Assembly (NCBI GenBank): GCA_025989215.1
Contig: JAPDNP010000001.1
Coordinates: forward strand, 434,001 to 498,000
From: Neisseriaceae bacterium JH1-16
Lineage (GTDB): Bacteria > Pseudomonadota > Gammaproteobacteria > Burkholderiales > Chromobacteriaceae
Direction of reading: 5' to 3'
DNA: 64,000 nucleotides
Made by a program: the position numbers and the translations under genes. Positions within the stretch are counted from its first letter, which is position 1, and every line of letters starts with the position of its first letter. Positions 35,301-44,158 of this stretch are shown here, piece after piece. Below the pieces are notes generated by a model, which was given only the letters and a program-made list of their open reading frames with translations, made no database searches and had not been told where the DNA came from.

Positions 35301-36326
35301 TCAGGCGCGGGCCAGCAGCAGGTCGGCGTAATGGCGTTCGGCGACGTCCGGGTGCGAGCGTAGCCGGCCCTTCAGCATGTTCCAGCCCACCTCGTAGAAC
35401 AGCGGGTTGGCCGGGTCGGCGGCCGGCCCCGGCGCCTCGGAGGCCAGATGGGCTGGCAGCGGTAGCAAGGGCACGGTGGCGTCCAAACGCGGTCCGAGGA
35501 AGAACGCGACCGACAGTCGGTCTTGTCCTGACTGGGGGCTGAGCACGCGGTGCACGGTGGCGCGCAGATAGCCGTTCGAGGCCAGCTCCAGCGATTCACC
35601 GATGTTGACGACGAAGGTGCCGGGCACGGGCGGGACGGTGATCCAGCCGTCTTCGGTCTCCACCTGCAGGCCGGCCTGCTCGTCCTGTAACAGCAGGGTC
35701 AGGAAGCCGCTGTCCTTGTGCGCGCCGACGCCTTGCTCGTCGGCGGCCGGTTCGGCCAAGCCCGGGTAGCGGATGATCTTCAGATGCTGGATCGGCGCCT
35801 TGGCGAACGCGTCGTCGAAGATGTGCTCCGGCTGTTCCAGCGCGGCGGCGAAGGCGCGCAGCAGGCGGATCGACACGCGGGTGGCGGCGTCCTGCCAGCC
35901 GATCAGCGCCGGGCGCAGCGACGGTAGCGCCAGCGGCCACTGGTTGGGGCCCTGCAGCCGGCGCCAGGCCGGCGCTTCGGGGGGCGGGTTCAGCGCCGGG
36001 CGCTCGGCACCGAGGTCGAGCTGTTCGCGCCAGTCGGGGCGGCCGCGGGTCAGCTCGCGCCCGGCCGCGGTGTAACCGCGGAAATGCGGCGAGCGGACCA
36101 TCTCGATGTCGTGCTTGTCGGCGTCTGGCAGGGCGAAGAACTGGCGGGACTGCACGATCACCTCGCGTACCTGCTGCTCGGGGATGCCGTGGCCGGTCAG
36201 ATAGAAGAAGCCGGTGTTGCGCGCGGCGCGGCGCAGTTCGTCGAGGAAGGCGGCCCGTTCGGCCGGCCCGGCGTCGAAGCGCGCCAGGTCGAGCAGCGGC
36301 AGGGCCAGGGGGGGCGAAGAACTCAT
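35301..36326 (-). CDS. Isopenicillin-N-synthase-like Fe(II)/2-oxoglutarate oxygenase
   Basis: This 341-residue enzyme is a non-haem iron oxygenase of the isopenicillin N synthase family. The iron triad is His203-x-Asp205 and His259. Arg270-x-Ser272 would bind 2-oxoglutarate. The N-terminal DIOX_N region (Gly-Phe-Phe-Tyr-Leu-Thr-Gly-His-Gly-Ile near 39-48) is intact. It lies between two MetQ genes in the sulfur island. A substrate that is a sulfur compound or an amino acid derivative imported there is plausible but unproved. Confidence 0.88.
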   Translation of the reverse strand: MSSSPPLALPLLDLARFDAGPAERAAFLDELRRAARNTGFFYLTGHGIPEQQVREVIVQSRQFFALPDADKHDIEMVRSPHFRGYTAAGRELTRGRPDWREQLDLGAERPALNPPPEAPAWRRLQGPNQWPLALPSLRPALIGWQDAATRVSIRLLRAFAAALEQPEHIFDDAFAKAPIQHLKIIRYPGLAEPAADEQGVGAHKDSGFLTLLLQDEQAGLQVETEDGWITVPPVPGTFVVNIGESLELASNGYLRATVHRVLSPQSGQDRLSVAFFLGPRLDATVPLLPLPAHLASEAPGPAADPANPLFYEVGWNMLKGRLRSHPDVAERHYADLLLARA

Positions 36327-36347
36327 GGTGTCGCTTTCCTAATAACG

Positions 36348-36367
36348 GCGGCCCCGGCTGGGGCCGC
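36348..36367 (-). other. GC-rich hairpin in the oxygenase leader
   Basis: GCGGCCCC and GGGGCCGC pair around GGCT, about 20 bp before the oxygenase start codon. It can hinder transcription or ribosome loading but lacks a T run. Confidence 0.5.
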
Positions 36368-36403
36368 TTCTGGTGGGGTCGGGGTAAGTGTCGAGCGCTT
36401 AGG

Positions 36404-36494
36404 AAAGCCCGGTGCAACGGTCCCGACCGGGGGCTCCTGCCACAGGCAGCACGAGTCGTACGGCAAGGCCGGGCAGCGAGGCCGGGAGGGCTTT
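36404..36494 (-). ncRNA. Structured intergenic element B upstream of the oxygenase gene
   Basis: The outer stem AAAGCCC/GGGCTTT encloses an 8-bp stem that is fully paired, with one G-U wobble, only if read from the minus strand. A small CTGCC-ACA-GGCAG hairpin lies inside. It shares CGGCAAGGCCGGGC and a GGTCCC block with element A. It lies between metQ copy 2 and the oxygenase gene, so it can act as intergenic attenuator. A slight likeness to cobalamin riboswitch segments appears only on the wrong strand. Confidence 0.5.
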
Positions 36495-36505
36495 AGTAGC
36501 CGCGA

Positions 36506-37297
36506 TCAGAACGCCGGGATCACCGCACCCTTGTACTTGGTCTCGATGAACTGCTTCGCCTGCGGGCTGGTCAGCGCGTTGGCCAGCTTGCGGATGGCGT
36601 CGCTGTTCTTGTTGTCGGCACGCGCTACCAGCAGGTTGGCGTACGGCGACTTGGTTTCGACGAACAGCGCGTCACGCTTCGGGTTGAGCTTGGCTTCCAG
36701 CGCGTAGTTGGCGTTGATCAGCGCCAGGTCGACCTGGTTCAGCACGCGCGGCAAGGTGGCCGCCTCCAACTCCTTGAACTTCAGCTGTTTGGGGTTGGCG
36801 GTGATGTCCTTCTCGGTGCTGTTGATGTTGCTCGGTTCCTTCAGCTTGATCAGGCCGTTTTGTTGCAGCAGCAACAAGGCGCGCGCGGTGTTGGTCGGGT
36901 CGTTAGGGATGGCCACGGTCGAGCCGTCCTTCAGGTCGGCGATCTTCTTGATCTTCACCGAATAGGCGCCGAACGGTTCGATATGCACCGGGTTGCTGGC
37001 CACCACCAGGTGGGTACCGCGGTTCTTGTTGAACTGATCGAGATATGGGATGTGTTGGAAGAAGTTGGCGTCGAGATGCTTGTCTTCGACCTGCAGGTTC
37101 GGCTGGATGTAGTCGTTGAATACTTTCACTTCCAGATCGACGCCTTGCTTGGCCAGCTGCGGCTTGATTGCCTCCAGGATTTCGGCGTGTGGAATCGGCG
37201 AGGCGGCGACTACCAGCTTCACCGGGGCGGCGAAGACGCTGGTGCTCAAGATCAGGGTGGCGAGCAGGGCGCTGGCTTTGGCGATGGTGCGTTTCAT
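36506..37297 (-). CDS. metQ: MetQ-family substrate-binding protein (copy 2)
   Basis: This 263-residue protein has a signal peptide ending near Val-Phe-Ala-Ala (residues 21-24) and the MetQ fold, with Pro-His-Ala-Glu-Ile-Leu near 36-41 and Pro-Asn-Asp-Pro-Thr-Asn. It is clearly a paralogue of the copy at 34475. No lipobox is present. It is the promoter-proximal gene of the sulfur island. A short upstream frame with tandem Cys codons lies 105 bp before it, suggesting that its expression follows cysteine supply. Confidence 0.9.
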   Translation of the reverse strand: MKRTIAKASALLATLILSTSVFAAPVKLVVAASPIPHAEILEAIKPQLAKQGVDLEVKVFNDYIQPNLQVEDKHLDANFFQHIPYLDQFNKNRGTHLVVASNPVHIEPFGAYSVKIKKIADLKDGSTVAIPNDPTNTARALLLLQQNGLIKLKEPSNINSTEKDITANPKQLKFKELEAATLPRVLNQVDLALINANYALEAKLNPKRDALFVETKSPYANLLVARADNKNSDAIRKLANALTSPQAKQFIETKYKGAVIPAF

Positions 37298-37402
37298 GAT
37301 TCGTAAGTCCTTGTGTGGAGTCGTTATGTTTTTGCGAGCAATAGCGGTGCGGCGCCGCGGGTTGCGCGGACGGAATGTGGTCTGGAATTGGGGGAGTGTT
37401 TT

Positions 37403-37510
37403 TTAGCGGCGACAACAGCGATGCAGGCGACCGCCGTGCTCAGTCACGTTGGCCGAAAGCGGCCCGCGCGGCAGGGTGTTGGGTGAGGCGTGAAATCTGG
37501 ATGCGTTCAT
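37403..37510 (-). CDS. Leader peptide candidate with tandem Cys codons
   Basis: A 36-codon frame with ATG at 37510 ends in Arg-Leu-His-Arg-Cys-Cys-Arg-Arg-stop. Tandem TGT codons just before the end resemble cysteine-sensing leader peptides that control sulfur genes by ribosome stalling. The next gene downstream is metQ copy 2. GGGAGCC 6-12 bases before the ATG may be a ribosome binding site. One uptake-like repeat lies inside the frame. No clear terminator/antiterminator pair was found in the 105 bp that follow. Confidence 0.5.
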   Translation of the reverse strand: MNASRFHASPNTLPRGPLSANVTEHGGRLHRCCRR

Positions 37511-37706
37511 CACGGTGGCTCCCGGTGACCCGGCCGGATGGGTCGGGGTGATGGGCCGGGCTCGTAAGTGTTCAGGCCCGATTGCGAAACAGTTTACCCA
37601 GTCGTCAATAAAACAAAAAATGATATGAAACGATTTTTAAATATCGAAAAGATATTTAAGTGTCGAGGAAATGTGGGCTCGCAACGACCCGTTCACACGA
37701 AAGACA
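37511..37706 (-). promoter_or_regulatory. AT-rich upstream region of the sulfur island
   Basis: Bases 37585-37670 are strongly AT-rich, unlike the rest of the window. They probably hold the promoter of the metQ-led operon on the minus strand. I could not settle on one -35/-10 pair. No protein frame here is convincing. Confidence 0.45.
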
Positions 37707-37728
37707 AGAGGCGCCATTGGGCGCCTCT
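37707..37728 (-). terminator. Terminator of the flavin reductase gene
   Basis: A 9-bp stem (AGAGGCGCC and complement) around ATTG lies 43 bp beyond the stop of the minus-strand flavin reductase gene. The T content after it is modest on both sides. Confidence 0.65.
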
Positions 37729-37771
37729 ATTTGTTGATTGTCTGGGCCGGGTCAGGCCCCGCCGCTAACGG

Positions 37772-38347
37772 CTATACCTCGAATGCCTGGCCGGTGGCGA
37801 AGAAGGCACCGCCGGCCAGGTAGTGCACCGAGCGTTGCTCCTGGTCGGCAAAGTGCCAGCGCCCATTCGAAAACGCGCGTGGGTCGGCCCAGGCCGCCAC
37901 TACCTCGGCGATGAACAAGTCGTAGCGCGCCTCGTTGTTCGCCTCGGGAATGACCCGGCATTCCAGCCAGGCGAGACAACCGTCGACCAGCGGCGCGCCG
38001 ATGTGCTCGGCGGGGAAGGTGGTCAGGCCGGCGGCGGCGAACTTGTCGTGGTCGCGGCCGGAGCTGGAACCGACCACCAGCGTCGCTTCGGCCAACGCTC
38101 GGGTCGGGATGTTGAGCGCAAATTCGCCGGATGCCTCTATCAGCTCGCGTGTCAGCGTGCTCTTGTCGATCACTACCACGACTTTGGGCGGGTCAAAGTC
38201 GAGCGGCATCGCCCATGAGGCCGCCATCACGTTGGTGCGGCCAGCGTGGGCGCTGCTCACCAGTGTGGTCGGGCCGTGGTTGAGCAGGCGGTAGGCTTTG
38301 GTCAGTTCGACGGCTTGGTAGTGGCGCATGGTGGGCTCGGTGGGCAT
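37772..38347 (-). CDS. Flavin reductase-like FMN-binding protein
   Basis: This 191-residue protein has the split-barrel flavin-binding fold of the flavin reductase family. Landmarks include Thr-Asn-Val-Met-Ala-Ala-Ser-Trp near residues 39-46 and Glu-Phe-Ala-Leu-Asn-Ile-Pro near 74-80. It may supply reduced flavin to a two-component monooxygenase, or be a related flavoprotein. ATG 38329 is an alternative start six residues in; neither has a good ribosome binding site. It is a single-gene unit, separate from the HpaB-like oxygenase at 2830 that would need such a partner. Confidence 0.82.
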   Translation of the reverse strand: MPTEPTMRHYQAVELTKAYRLLNHGPTTLVSSAHAGRTNVMAASWAMPLDFDPPKVVVVIDKSTLTRELIEASGEFALNIPTRALAEATLVVGSSSGRDHDKFAAAGLTTFPAEHIGAPLVDGCLAWLECRVIPEANNEARYDLFIAEVVAAWADPRAFSNGRWHFADQEQRSVHYLAGGAFFATGQAFEV

Positions 38348-38770
38348 GGAGTGAGTTAGGACGGTGATCAGATCGGGTCAACAAGCCACTAATACAATGC
38401 AGTTGCTGCGAGGCCGAATCGCTTCCGCAATCACCCGGTTGGTTCTTGTTGGTGGCTCGGGGGCGTCGTATTTGGGGAGGTCATTTCCAGACCCGTCCGA
38501 TAGTACGATAAGGCCCGACGGGGTCTAATGGTCATGCGGTGCTAGTGGTCAGCAGCGGTGTCTTACGAGGGCGTCGGTGCCTGCTTCCATATGGCGATCG
38601 CCGGTTCGGCAGCGGATCACCCGGTCCGATGCTGCTGTTTCTTGTGTAACCTGAATGACCTTAATCAAGTGATTCTGGCCGGCCTCAGTGCCGGCCGTTT
38701 TTCTGCTGCCGGCAAACAGACCGCAGCGCGGCGCAGGTCGCAATGGTGGGCAAGATAGGGCCGGTACGGT
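38348..38770. other. 423-bp gap between minus-strand genes
   Basis: No protein gene is supported. The gap holds the promoter of the flavin reductase gene and, at 38677-38702, an orphan plus-strand terminator that may end a small RNA. Short frames through this region read across the terminator and are not credible. Confidence 0.5.
38677..38702 (+). terminator. Orphan plus-strand terminator, possible end of a small RNA
   Basis: GGCCGGC and GCCGGCC pair around CTCAGT and are followed by GTTTTT. Genes on both sides run on the minus strand, so this terminator has no annotated gene to end. A small RNA starting somewhere in 38390-38600 would explain it. Confidence 0.6.
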
Positions 38771-39841
38771 TCAATAGTCGAGCCGGCCCGCATAGCCGGT
38801 CAGCTCGAGATAGCCGCGTCCCACCGTCTTGCCGGCGGATTGCGCGGTGACGGCTCCTTCCCAGTACACCGCGCCGGTGGTGGCGCGGCTGTCGAGCTCC
38901 TGATCGTCCATCAACGGTGCGAGGTCCAGCGTCAGGCCACCCGCCTGCAGCCGCATCGCCACCGGATAGGCCGCGTCGGTGCGCGGCGAGGTCCAGCGCC
39001 GCAACGGCTGGAAGCCGATCGCGTCGGGGGCCAGGTGCTGCACGCTGCCATCGGCGTGGCGCCAGCTGCCGCCTGCCCAGAAGCGGTGCCCGGTCTTGTC
39101 GCGGATCTGCAGCGCCATCAGCGCGCCGCCGTCGTCGAGATTGAGCCCGACCCAGTCCCAGCCGACCGCCTGTTCGGCCAACGGTGCCGATGCCCATTCG
39201 TGATCGAGCCAGGCCGTGCCGGTGACGCGCTCGGGCCGGCCGTGCCGTGTCACCGTGCCGGCCACGACCAGTTGCGGCTGGCTGTAGTAGAAGCTGGCCT
39301 GATCCGGCAGCGGCCCCTTGCGGCTGTAACCGTTCTCGCCCTGTAGCAGCAGCGCCTGGCGGGGGTTGAGCACCAGGTCGAGGGTGAAATCGGCAGTGAC
39401 GAGCCGGGCGTGATAGAGGCCGGCGGCATCGCGTCGCAGTGCCCAGTTGTCGATGCGTACGTCGGTGTCGTTCTCGGCGGCCGTCGCCAGGCCGAAGCCG
39501 GCTCGGGCGCCGCGTTGTTCGTACTGCAGGTGCCCGGTGGCGGGATCGCTGAGCGCGACGTGGGCGAACAGCAATTGCTTGGGCGCGAAGCGCGAGGGGT
39601 TGGTTTCGTCGAGCGCCGGGCGGGAGCGGAAGAACGTCACCTGAAAGCCCAGCGGATCACCGCGCTCGGTGCGCAGCCAGCCAGTGATGTACCACCATTC
39701 GCTGCGGTAGTCGGGGTGGACGCCGTGGTCGCGTGGAAAGTGCATGGGCTGATCCGCTGTTACCGGCGGATAAGCCGGCGGCGCGGCGAAGGCGGAAAGC
39801 CCGATCAGCAGCAGGGTCGGGAGTAGGCGGCGCATGTTCAC
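38771..39841 (-). CDS. AttH/CrtC-like lipocalin-domain protein, exported
   Basis: This 356-residue protein begins with a signal peptide (Arg-Arg, hydrophobic stretch, Ala-Phe-Ala-Ala near 17-20). It has the AttH/carotenoid-hydratase-like double lipocalin fold. Pro-His/Asp-rich start, Glu-Trp-Trp-Tyr-Ile-Thr-Gly near residues 48-54 and Trp-Leu-Asp-His-Glu-Trp-Ala are characteristic. It overlaps the permease gene by 4 bp. In this widespread trio (ATPase, FtsX-type permease, AttH protein) it probably handles a lipid or hydrophobic ligand in the periplasm; carotenoid hydration is unlikely without carotenoid genes. Confidence 0.85.
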   Translation of the reverse strand: MNMRRLLPTLLLIGLSAFAAPPAYPPVTADQPMHFPRDHGVHPDYRSEWWYITGWLRTERGDPLGFQVTFFRSRPALDETNPSRFAPKQLLFAHVALSDPATGHLQYEQRGARAGFGLATAAENDTDVRIDNWALRRDAAGLYHARLVTADFTLDLVLNPRQALLLQGENGYSRKGPLPDQASFYYSQPQLVVAGTVTRHGRPERVTGTAWLDHEWASAPLAEQAVGWDWVGLNLDDGGALMALQIRDKTGHRFWAGGSWRHADGSVQHLAPDAIGFQPLRRWTSPRTDAAYPVAMRLQAGGLTLDLAPLMDDQELDSRATTGAVYWEGAVTAQSAGKTVGRGYLELTGYAGRLDY

Positions 39842-42363
39842 CAGTCCTCCTTCACCGCGCGCACCGCGCTGCCGGACATCGCCCGCCGGCCGCTGAAGAG
39901 CGCCGTCAGCGCCGCCGCGGCGACCAGGGCGATGGCCAGCAGCGCGAGGCTACGCCAAGGCATCATCAGGTCCATGCTCCAGTGAAACGACTGTGGGTTG
40001 ACCACGTGGATCAGGATCAGCGCGATCGCCCAGCCCAGCAGCAGGCCGGCGGTCACGCCCAACAGTGCAAGCAGCCCGCCCTCCAGCGCCAGCATCGCGC
40101 TGATCTGCCGCCGCGTGACGCCCAGATGGCGCAGCACGCCGAACTCGCGGGTGCGCGCCAGCGCCTGCGCGCTGAAACTAGCCGCGATACCGATGACGCC
40201 GACCAGCACAGCGACCACTTCCAGCAGATAGGTGATCGCGAAGCTGCGGTCGAAAATGCTCATGCTGACCGCGTGAATCTCACCGGGCAGCAGGTACTGC
40301 ACCTGTTCGCCGCCGGCGAGTTGGCGCCGTAGGCGTTGCGCAACCAGGGCCGGCGTGGCACCCGGTGTCAGCCACAGCGCGGCGTCGCTGACGCGGCGGT
40401 CGTGCGTCAGGCGGCGGTAGTCGTTCAACTGCATGACCACCGCGCCGTACTGTCGCGCATAGTCGCGCCACACCCCTGCGACCAGGAAGGTGACGGACCG
40501 GCCGGCAATCGGCAGGGCGACCAAGCGGCCTGACCGGAAGCCGTACAGGTCGACCATGGCCTCGCTGACCCAGATCGGCGCCGACTCTTCCGGGCCAGGC
40601 ACCAGTGGAAGTCCGACCAGCGGCAGTCGCCGACCCGGATGGCGCGGGTCGACTTGGCGGGCGAGCAGCGCGACCGGAGGGCGGCGGGCATCGAGCAGCA
40701 GCTGTCCGGTGCGCAGAAACTCGGCCCTGTTCACGCCGGGGGTCGCGACGATGCGCTGCTGGGCCGCGTCGGTGAAATAGCCGGCCTCGCCGCCGGGCGT
40801 GGCGCGCAGGTAGAGCGGCGCGGGCAGGATGGCGCCCAGCCAGTCGTCGACCGATTGACGAAAGCTCGCCACCATGATCACCATCGACGCCATCAGGCTG
40901 AAGCTTGCCAGGATGCCGGCCAAGCCGATCGCGGCCCGGCCCGGTGCACCGACCAGCTGGGCGAAGGCCAGCTGCACCGGCAGCCGGCGTGCGAGGGGCA
41001 GTCGGCCGAACACGGCCTGCGCCAGCTGCGGCATGGCGATGATCGCGCCGACCAGCAGCAGCGCGATGGCCAGGTAGCCGAACACCGGCAGCTCGCCGAC
41101 CGGGCCGGCCTGCGTCAGCAGCAGTGCAGCGGCGATGGTGGCGAGGCCCGACCATGGGATGTGCAAGCGCCGCAGCGCGACCTCTTCGTCGCCGGCCTTG
41201 AGCGCCTGGGCAGGGCGGGCGTGGGCGGCTTCCCAAGCGGGCAGCAGGCTGCCCAGTGTCGCGGCCAGTATGCCGAGCGCCAGAAACAGCAGCGTCGCCA
41301 GCGGCTCCGGGTGCAAGCTTGGCCGAACGCCGTCGAAATAGCCGCCTCCCAGATCGCCTCCGGCATAGCGCAAGGCCGCCGCGGCCAGCATGAGTCCGAG
41401 CCCCAGGCCGAGCAGGGCGCCGAAGAAGCCCAGGGTGGCGCCTTCGGTCAGCAACAGGCGCAGCAGCTCGCGGCGGGTCATGCCCAGCGCGCGCAGCAAG
41501 GCCAGCTGAGAGCGCCGTCGCAGCACGGACAAAGCCTGGGTCGAAAACACCAGGAAAGCGCCGGTGAACAGCGCCACCAGCGCCAGCACGTTCAGATTGA
41601 CCCGATAGGCGCGCGACAAGCTGGACGTGCCCTGTAGGGTGTCGCGCGGTGTGGCCGCGACGACGCCGGCGGGCAGGATGTCGTGCAGGGTTCTGGCGAA
41701 CGCGTCGACGTCTACGCCCGGTGCGAGCCGCAGGTCGATGCGCTGCAGCAGACCGAGCCGGTCCAGCTGCCACTGCGCGGCGCCAATGTCCATCACGCCG
41801 AGCCTCAGCCCTTCACCCAGCGCGGGCAGCGCGCCTGCGACGCGCAGCCTTACCGTTTTGAGCCCCAACTGCACGGTCAGCGTCGACCCGGCTTGCAGGC
41901 CGAGGGCGGCGAGCGTCGCGGGAGAGAGGAACAAGGCATCCGGCGCGAGCAGATTGAGCCGGCCGCCATCCGGCTGGGCCGGTCGGCCGACCAGGCCGGG
42001 CGTCACCTGTGCGGCGCGGAACACGTCGACGCCGAGCAGTTTCAAGGTCTGGCGCTGTGCGGGCAGCCAGGCTTCGACCTCGACCACCGGGCTGGCGGCA
42101 GCGACTTCGGGCAGGCGGGCCAGGCGCGGGTAAAGCGTCTCGTCGAATCCGCCACGCGGGCCGCGGATTTCCAGGTCGGCATTGCCCATTAGGCTGCCGG
42201 CGGTACGGGAGAATTCGGTCAGCGCCGCGTGGTTGATCAGCTGCACCGCATAGCCCATCGCCACGCCGATGGCGATCGCCAGCACGCCGATCAGCGCACG
42301 CCAGGGTCGGGCGCCGATTTCGCCGGCTAGCAGGGTGAGGGTGAGCGAGCGCAGTGTGCTCAT
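39838..42363 (-). CDS. FtsX/MacB-type ABC transporter permease
   Basis: This 841-residue permease has an N-terminal helix, a periplasmic domain, and two clusters of helices in duplicated FtsX-like arrangement (about residues 260-400 and 720-830). The length fits YbbP/LolC-E-type proteins with two FtsX domains. ATPase and AttH-like genes overlap it by 4 bp on each side. By family it does not import solutes but moves or extracts lipid-like or lipoprotein substrates. Confidence 0.87.
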   Translation of the reverse strand: MSTLRSLTLTLLAGEIGARPWRALIGVLAIAIGVAMGYAVQLINHAALTEFSRTAGSLMGNADLEIRGPRGGFDETLYPRLARLPEVAAASPVVEVEAWLPAQRQTLKLLGVDVFRAAQVTPGLVGRPAQPDGGRLNLLAPDALFLSPATLAALGLQAGSTLTVQLGLKTVRLRVAGALPALGEGLRLGVMDIGAAQWQLDRLGLLQRIDLRLAPGVDVDAFARTLHDILPAGVVAATPRDTLQGTSSLSRAYRVNLNVLALVALFTGAFLVFSTQALSVLRRRSQLALLRALGMTRRELLRLLLTEGATLGFFGALLGLGLGLMLAAAALRYAGGDLGGGYFDGVRPSLHPEPLATLLFLALGILAATLGSLLPAWEAAHARPAQALKAGDEEVALRRLHIPWSGLATIAAALLLTQAGPVGELPVFGYLAIALLLVGAIIAMPQLAQAVFGRLPLARRLPVQLAFAQLVGAPGRAAIGLAGILASFSLMASMVIMVASFRQSVDDWLGAILPAPLYLRATPGGEAGYFTDAAQQRIVATPGVNRAEFLRTGQLLLDARRPPVALLARQVDPRHPGRRLPLVGLPLVPGPEESAPIWVSEAMVDLYGFRSGRLVALPIAGRSVTFLVAGVWRDYARQYGAVVMQLNDYRRLTHDRRVSDAALWLTPGATPALVAQRLRRQLAGGEQVQYLLPGEIHAVSMSIFDRSFAITYLLEVVAVLVGVIGIAASFSAQALARTREFGVLRHLGVTRRQISAMLALEGGLLALLGVTAGLLLGWAIALILIHVVNPQSFHWSMDLMMPWRSLALLAIALVAAAALTALFSGRRAMSGSAVRAVKEDW

Positions 42364-43082
42364 GGTCCGATCTGTGTCGGGGGCGCGTCCGGCACCAGCC
42401 CGTCGGGGGTCAGCCGCAGGATGCGGTCGGTGGTGGCGGCGGCTCGTGCCGAATGGGTGACCAGGATGGCGGCGGCGCCGGAGGCGCGTATCCGTTCACG
42501 CAGCAGCTGCAGCACATGCGCGGCGGTGTCGGGGTCGAGATTGCCGGTGGGCTCGTCGGCGAGCAGCAGGCGCGGCCGGTGCACCAGGGCGCGCGCAATC
42601 GCCACCCGCTGCAGTTCGCCGCCGGACAGCACGCCGGGCCGCTCGTCGCCACGTCCGGCCAATCCCACTTCGGCCAACATCGCCGCGACGCGCAAGTCGG
42701 CTGCCCCGTGCGCCACGTCGTTGAGCCGCAACGGCAGCGCGACGTTCTGCGCCACGCTCAGATGGGGCAACACGTGAAAGGCCTGGAATACGAAGCCCAT
42801 GGCGCGGCGGCGCAGCAGCGTGGCGTCGTCGTCGTCCATGGCGGAGACGTCCTGTCCCTCGAAAGCGATGCGCCCACCATCGGGATGGTCGAGACCGGCG
42901 ATTAGGTTGAGCAGCGTCGACTTGCCCACGCCGGATTCGCCCATGATCGCCACGTACTCGCCGGCCTGCAGCGCCAGGTCAACATTGCGCAGCACGATGC
43001 GCGCGCGGCCGTTGTGATAAGCCTTGCTCACAGCGCTGAGACTGAGCACCGGGCTTGCGGCATCGCTGGCGTGCGCATCCAT
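42360..43082 (-). CDS. ABC transporter ATP-binding protein, LolD/MacB type
   Basis: This 240-residue ATPase has Walker A (Gly-Glu-Ser-Gly-Val-Gly-Lys-Ser-Thr near 49-57), the signature Leu-Ser-Gly-Gly-Glu-Leu-Gln-Arg, Walker B ([12 protein letters not shown]) and a switch His. The Gly-Asn-Leu-Asp form is typical of the LolD/MacB group. It is the first gene of the three-gene operon and energises the FtsX-type permease. Confidence 0.92.
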   Translation of the reverse strand: MDAHASDAASPVLSLSAVSKAYHNGRARIVLRNVDLALQAGEYVAIMGESGVGKSTLLNLIAGLDHPDGGRIAFEGQDVSAMDDDDATLLRRRAMGFVFQAFHVLPHLSVAQNVALPLRLNDVAHGAADLRVAAMLAEVGLAGRGDERPGVLSGGELQRVAIARALVHRPRLLLADEPTGNLDPDTAAHVLQLLRERIRASGAAAILVTHSARAAATTDRILRLTPDGLVPDAPPTQIGP

Positions 43083-43146
43083 GAACGGTCAACTCGGGTG
43101 GGGGTGTTTTCAGCATAGAGGGTGGCGAGTGCAAAAAGCGGCCGGG

Positions 43147-43290
43147 CCCCCTTAGAACCTGTTCGCGATCTGCTGCACTCGGGGATCCTGCGTTGGAATG
43201 CCGCTCAGCATGCTTGTCTACTCGATGAGTACACTCCGCTTTTCGCGTCATTGACCCTTCGTTCGCGAGATCGTGAACGGGCTCTAGGGG
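43147..43290. mobile_element. MITE-like element with 23-25 bp imperfect terminal inverted repeats
   Basis: The left end CCCCTTAGAACCTGTTCGCG... and the right end, reading inward CCCCTAGAGCCCGTTCACG..., match over about 23 positions with four differences. The 144-bp unit has no coding frame for a transposase. It sits in a 365-bp gap between the ABC operon start and the PuuD-like gene. A flanking target duplication is not clear by eye. It could be a non-autonomous element or a decayed IS end pair. Confidence 0.55.
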
Positions 43291-43447
43291 ATGCACCCGC
43301 CGGAGGAGGTTGGCGAGCGGCGTCAAATACCCGAGCTTCGGTCGGCCGGGTCATGGGGGCCGTGGCCGGCTTCGGCCAACGGTGGGCCTGGGCGCGCGGC
43401 GATACCGCGGGCCCGGACTGGGTTTCAGGGGATAGGTGAAGAAGGGT

Positions 43448-44158
43448 CTAGCGGCTGGCCATCTCGATCAGGGCGTTGAACAGCGCCTGTTGCTGCTTGT
43501 CACGCTCGGCCGTCAGCTCGGGGTGCCATTGCACCGCGATCAGTTCGGGCCGACCCGGCAGCTCGACCGCTTCGACCACGCCGTCGGGTGCCCAAGCCAC
43601 CGGCACCAGCGCTGACGCCAGCCGGTCGATTGCCTGATGGTGCCAGGAGGCGGTCTCGGTCTCGGTGACGCCCAAGAGCGAGGCGAGGAAGGAGTCGGGC
43701 GCGATAGTGATCGCGTGCGGCACCGGTTCGCGCTGTACCGCGCGGTGCTGCACGCTCTCTCCAACCGCATCGGGCAGATGCAGGTGCAGCGTACCGCCCA
43801 GCGCGGTGTTGACCAGTTGCAGGCCCCGACAGATTGCCAGCGTCGGCATCCGCCGCTCGATGACCGATAGCGTCAGCGCCAGCTCGGTGCTGTCGCGCTC
43901 GGGGTTGAGGTTGTAGATTTCCGGGTGGTAGCCGCCGTTGTAGTGCGAGGGGTTGATGTCGCCGCCGCCGATCAGCACGACGCCGTCGACCGCATCGAGC
44001 CAGTCCTCGACCAGTTCGGGGCCGATGTGGGGCAGTTGCACCGGCACACCGCCGGCCCGCATTACGCCCTGGATATACGCATCGGGGGTGTGGTGACCAT
44101 AGCCCGGCCCCGGAGGGTAGGTAGTCAGGCCGATGATCGGTTTACGCTTGGTAGCCAT
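43448..44158 (-). CDS. PuuD-like gamma-glutamyl hydrolase (class I glutamine amidotransferase)
   Basis: This 236-residue enzyme has the peptidase C26/PuuD fold. Cys110 in Ala-Ile-Cys-Arg-Gly-Leu-Gln is the nucleophile, and His212 and Glu214 in Trp-His-Pro-Glu complete the triad. PuuD frees 4-aminobutyrate from gamma-glutamyl-GABA; here the bond is the same but the amine may differ. AAGGAAAG before ATG 44158 selects the start. It overlaps the alcohol dehydrogenase gene by 17 bp and is the last gene of the four-gene operon. Confidence 0.88.
   Translation of the reverse strand: MATKRKPIIGLTTYPPGPGYGHHTPDAYIQGVMRAGGVPVQLPHIGPELVEDWLDAVDGVVLIGGGDINPSHYNGGYHPEIYNLNPERDSTELALTLSVIERRMPTLAICRGLQLVNTALGGTLHLHLPDAVGESVQHRAVQREPVPHAITIAPDSFLASLLGVTETETASWHHQAIDRLASALVPVAWAPDGVVEAVELPGRPELIAVQWHPELTAERDKQQQALFNALIEMASR

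Noticed and set aside
36404-36494. Cobalamin-riboswitch-like pieces (GGAAA...CCGGTGCAA...) in element B
   Set aside because: The likeness is only on the plus strand, which has no gene downstream. The rest of the riboswitch core is missing, and base pairing favours the minus strand.
38558-38758. Short plus-strand frame containing three consecutive Cys codons
   Set aside because: It reads straight through a strong intrinsic terminator and has no ribosome binding site or related gene downstream, so I do not count it as a cysteine leader.
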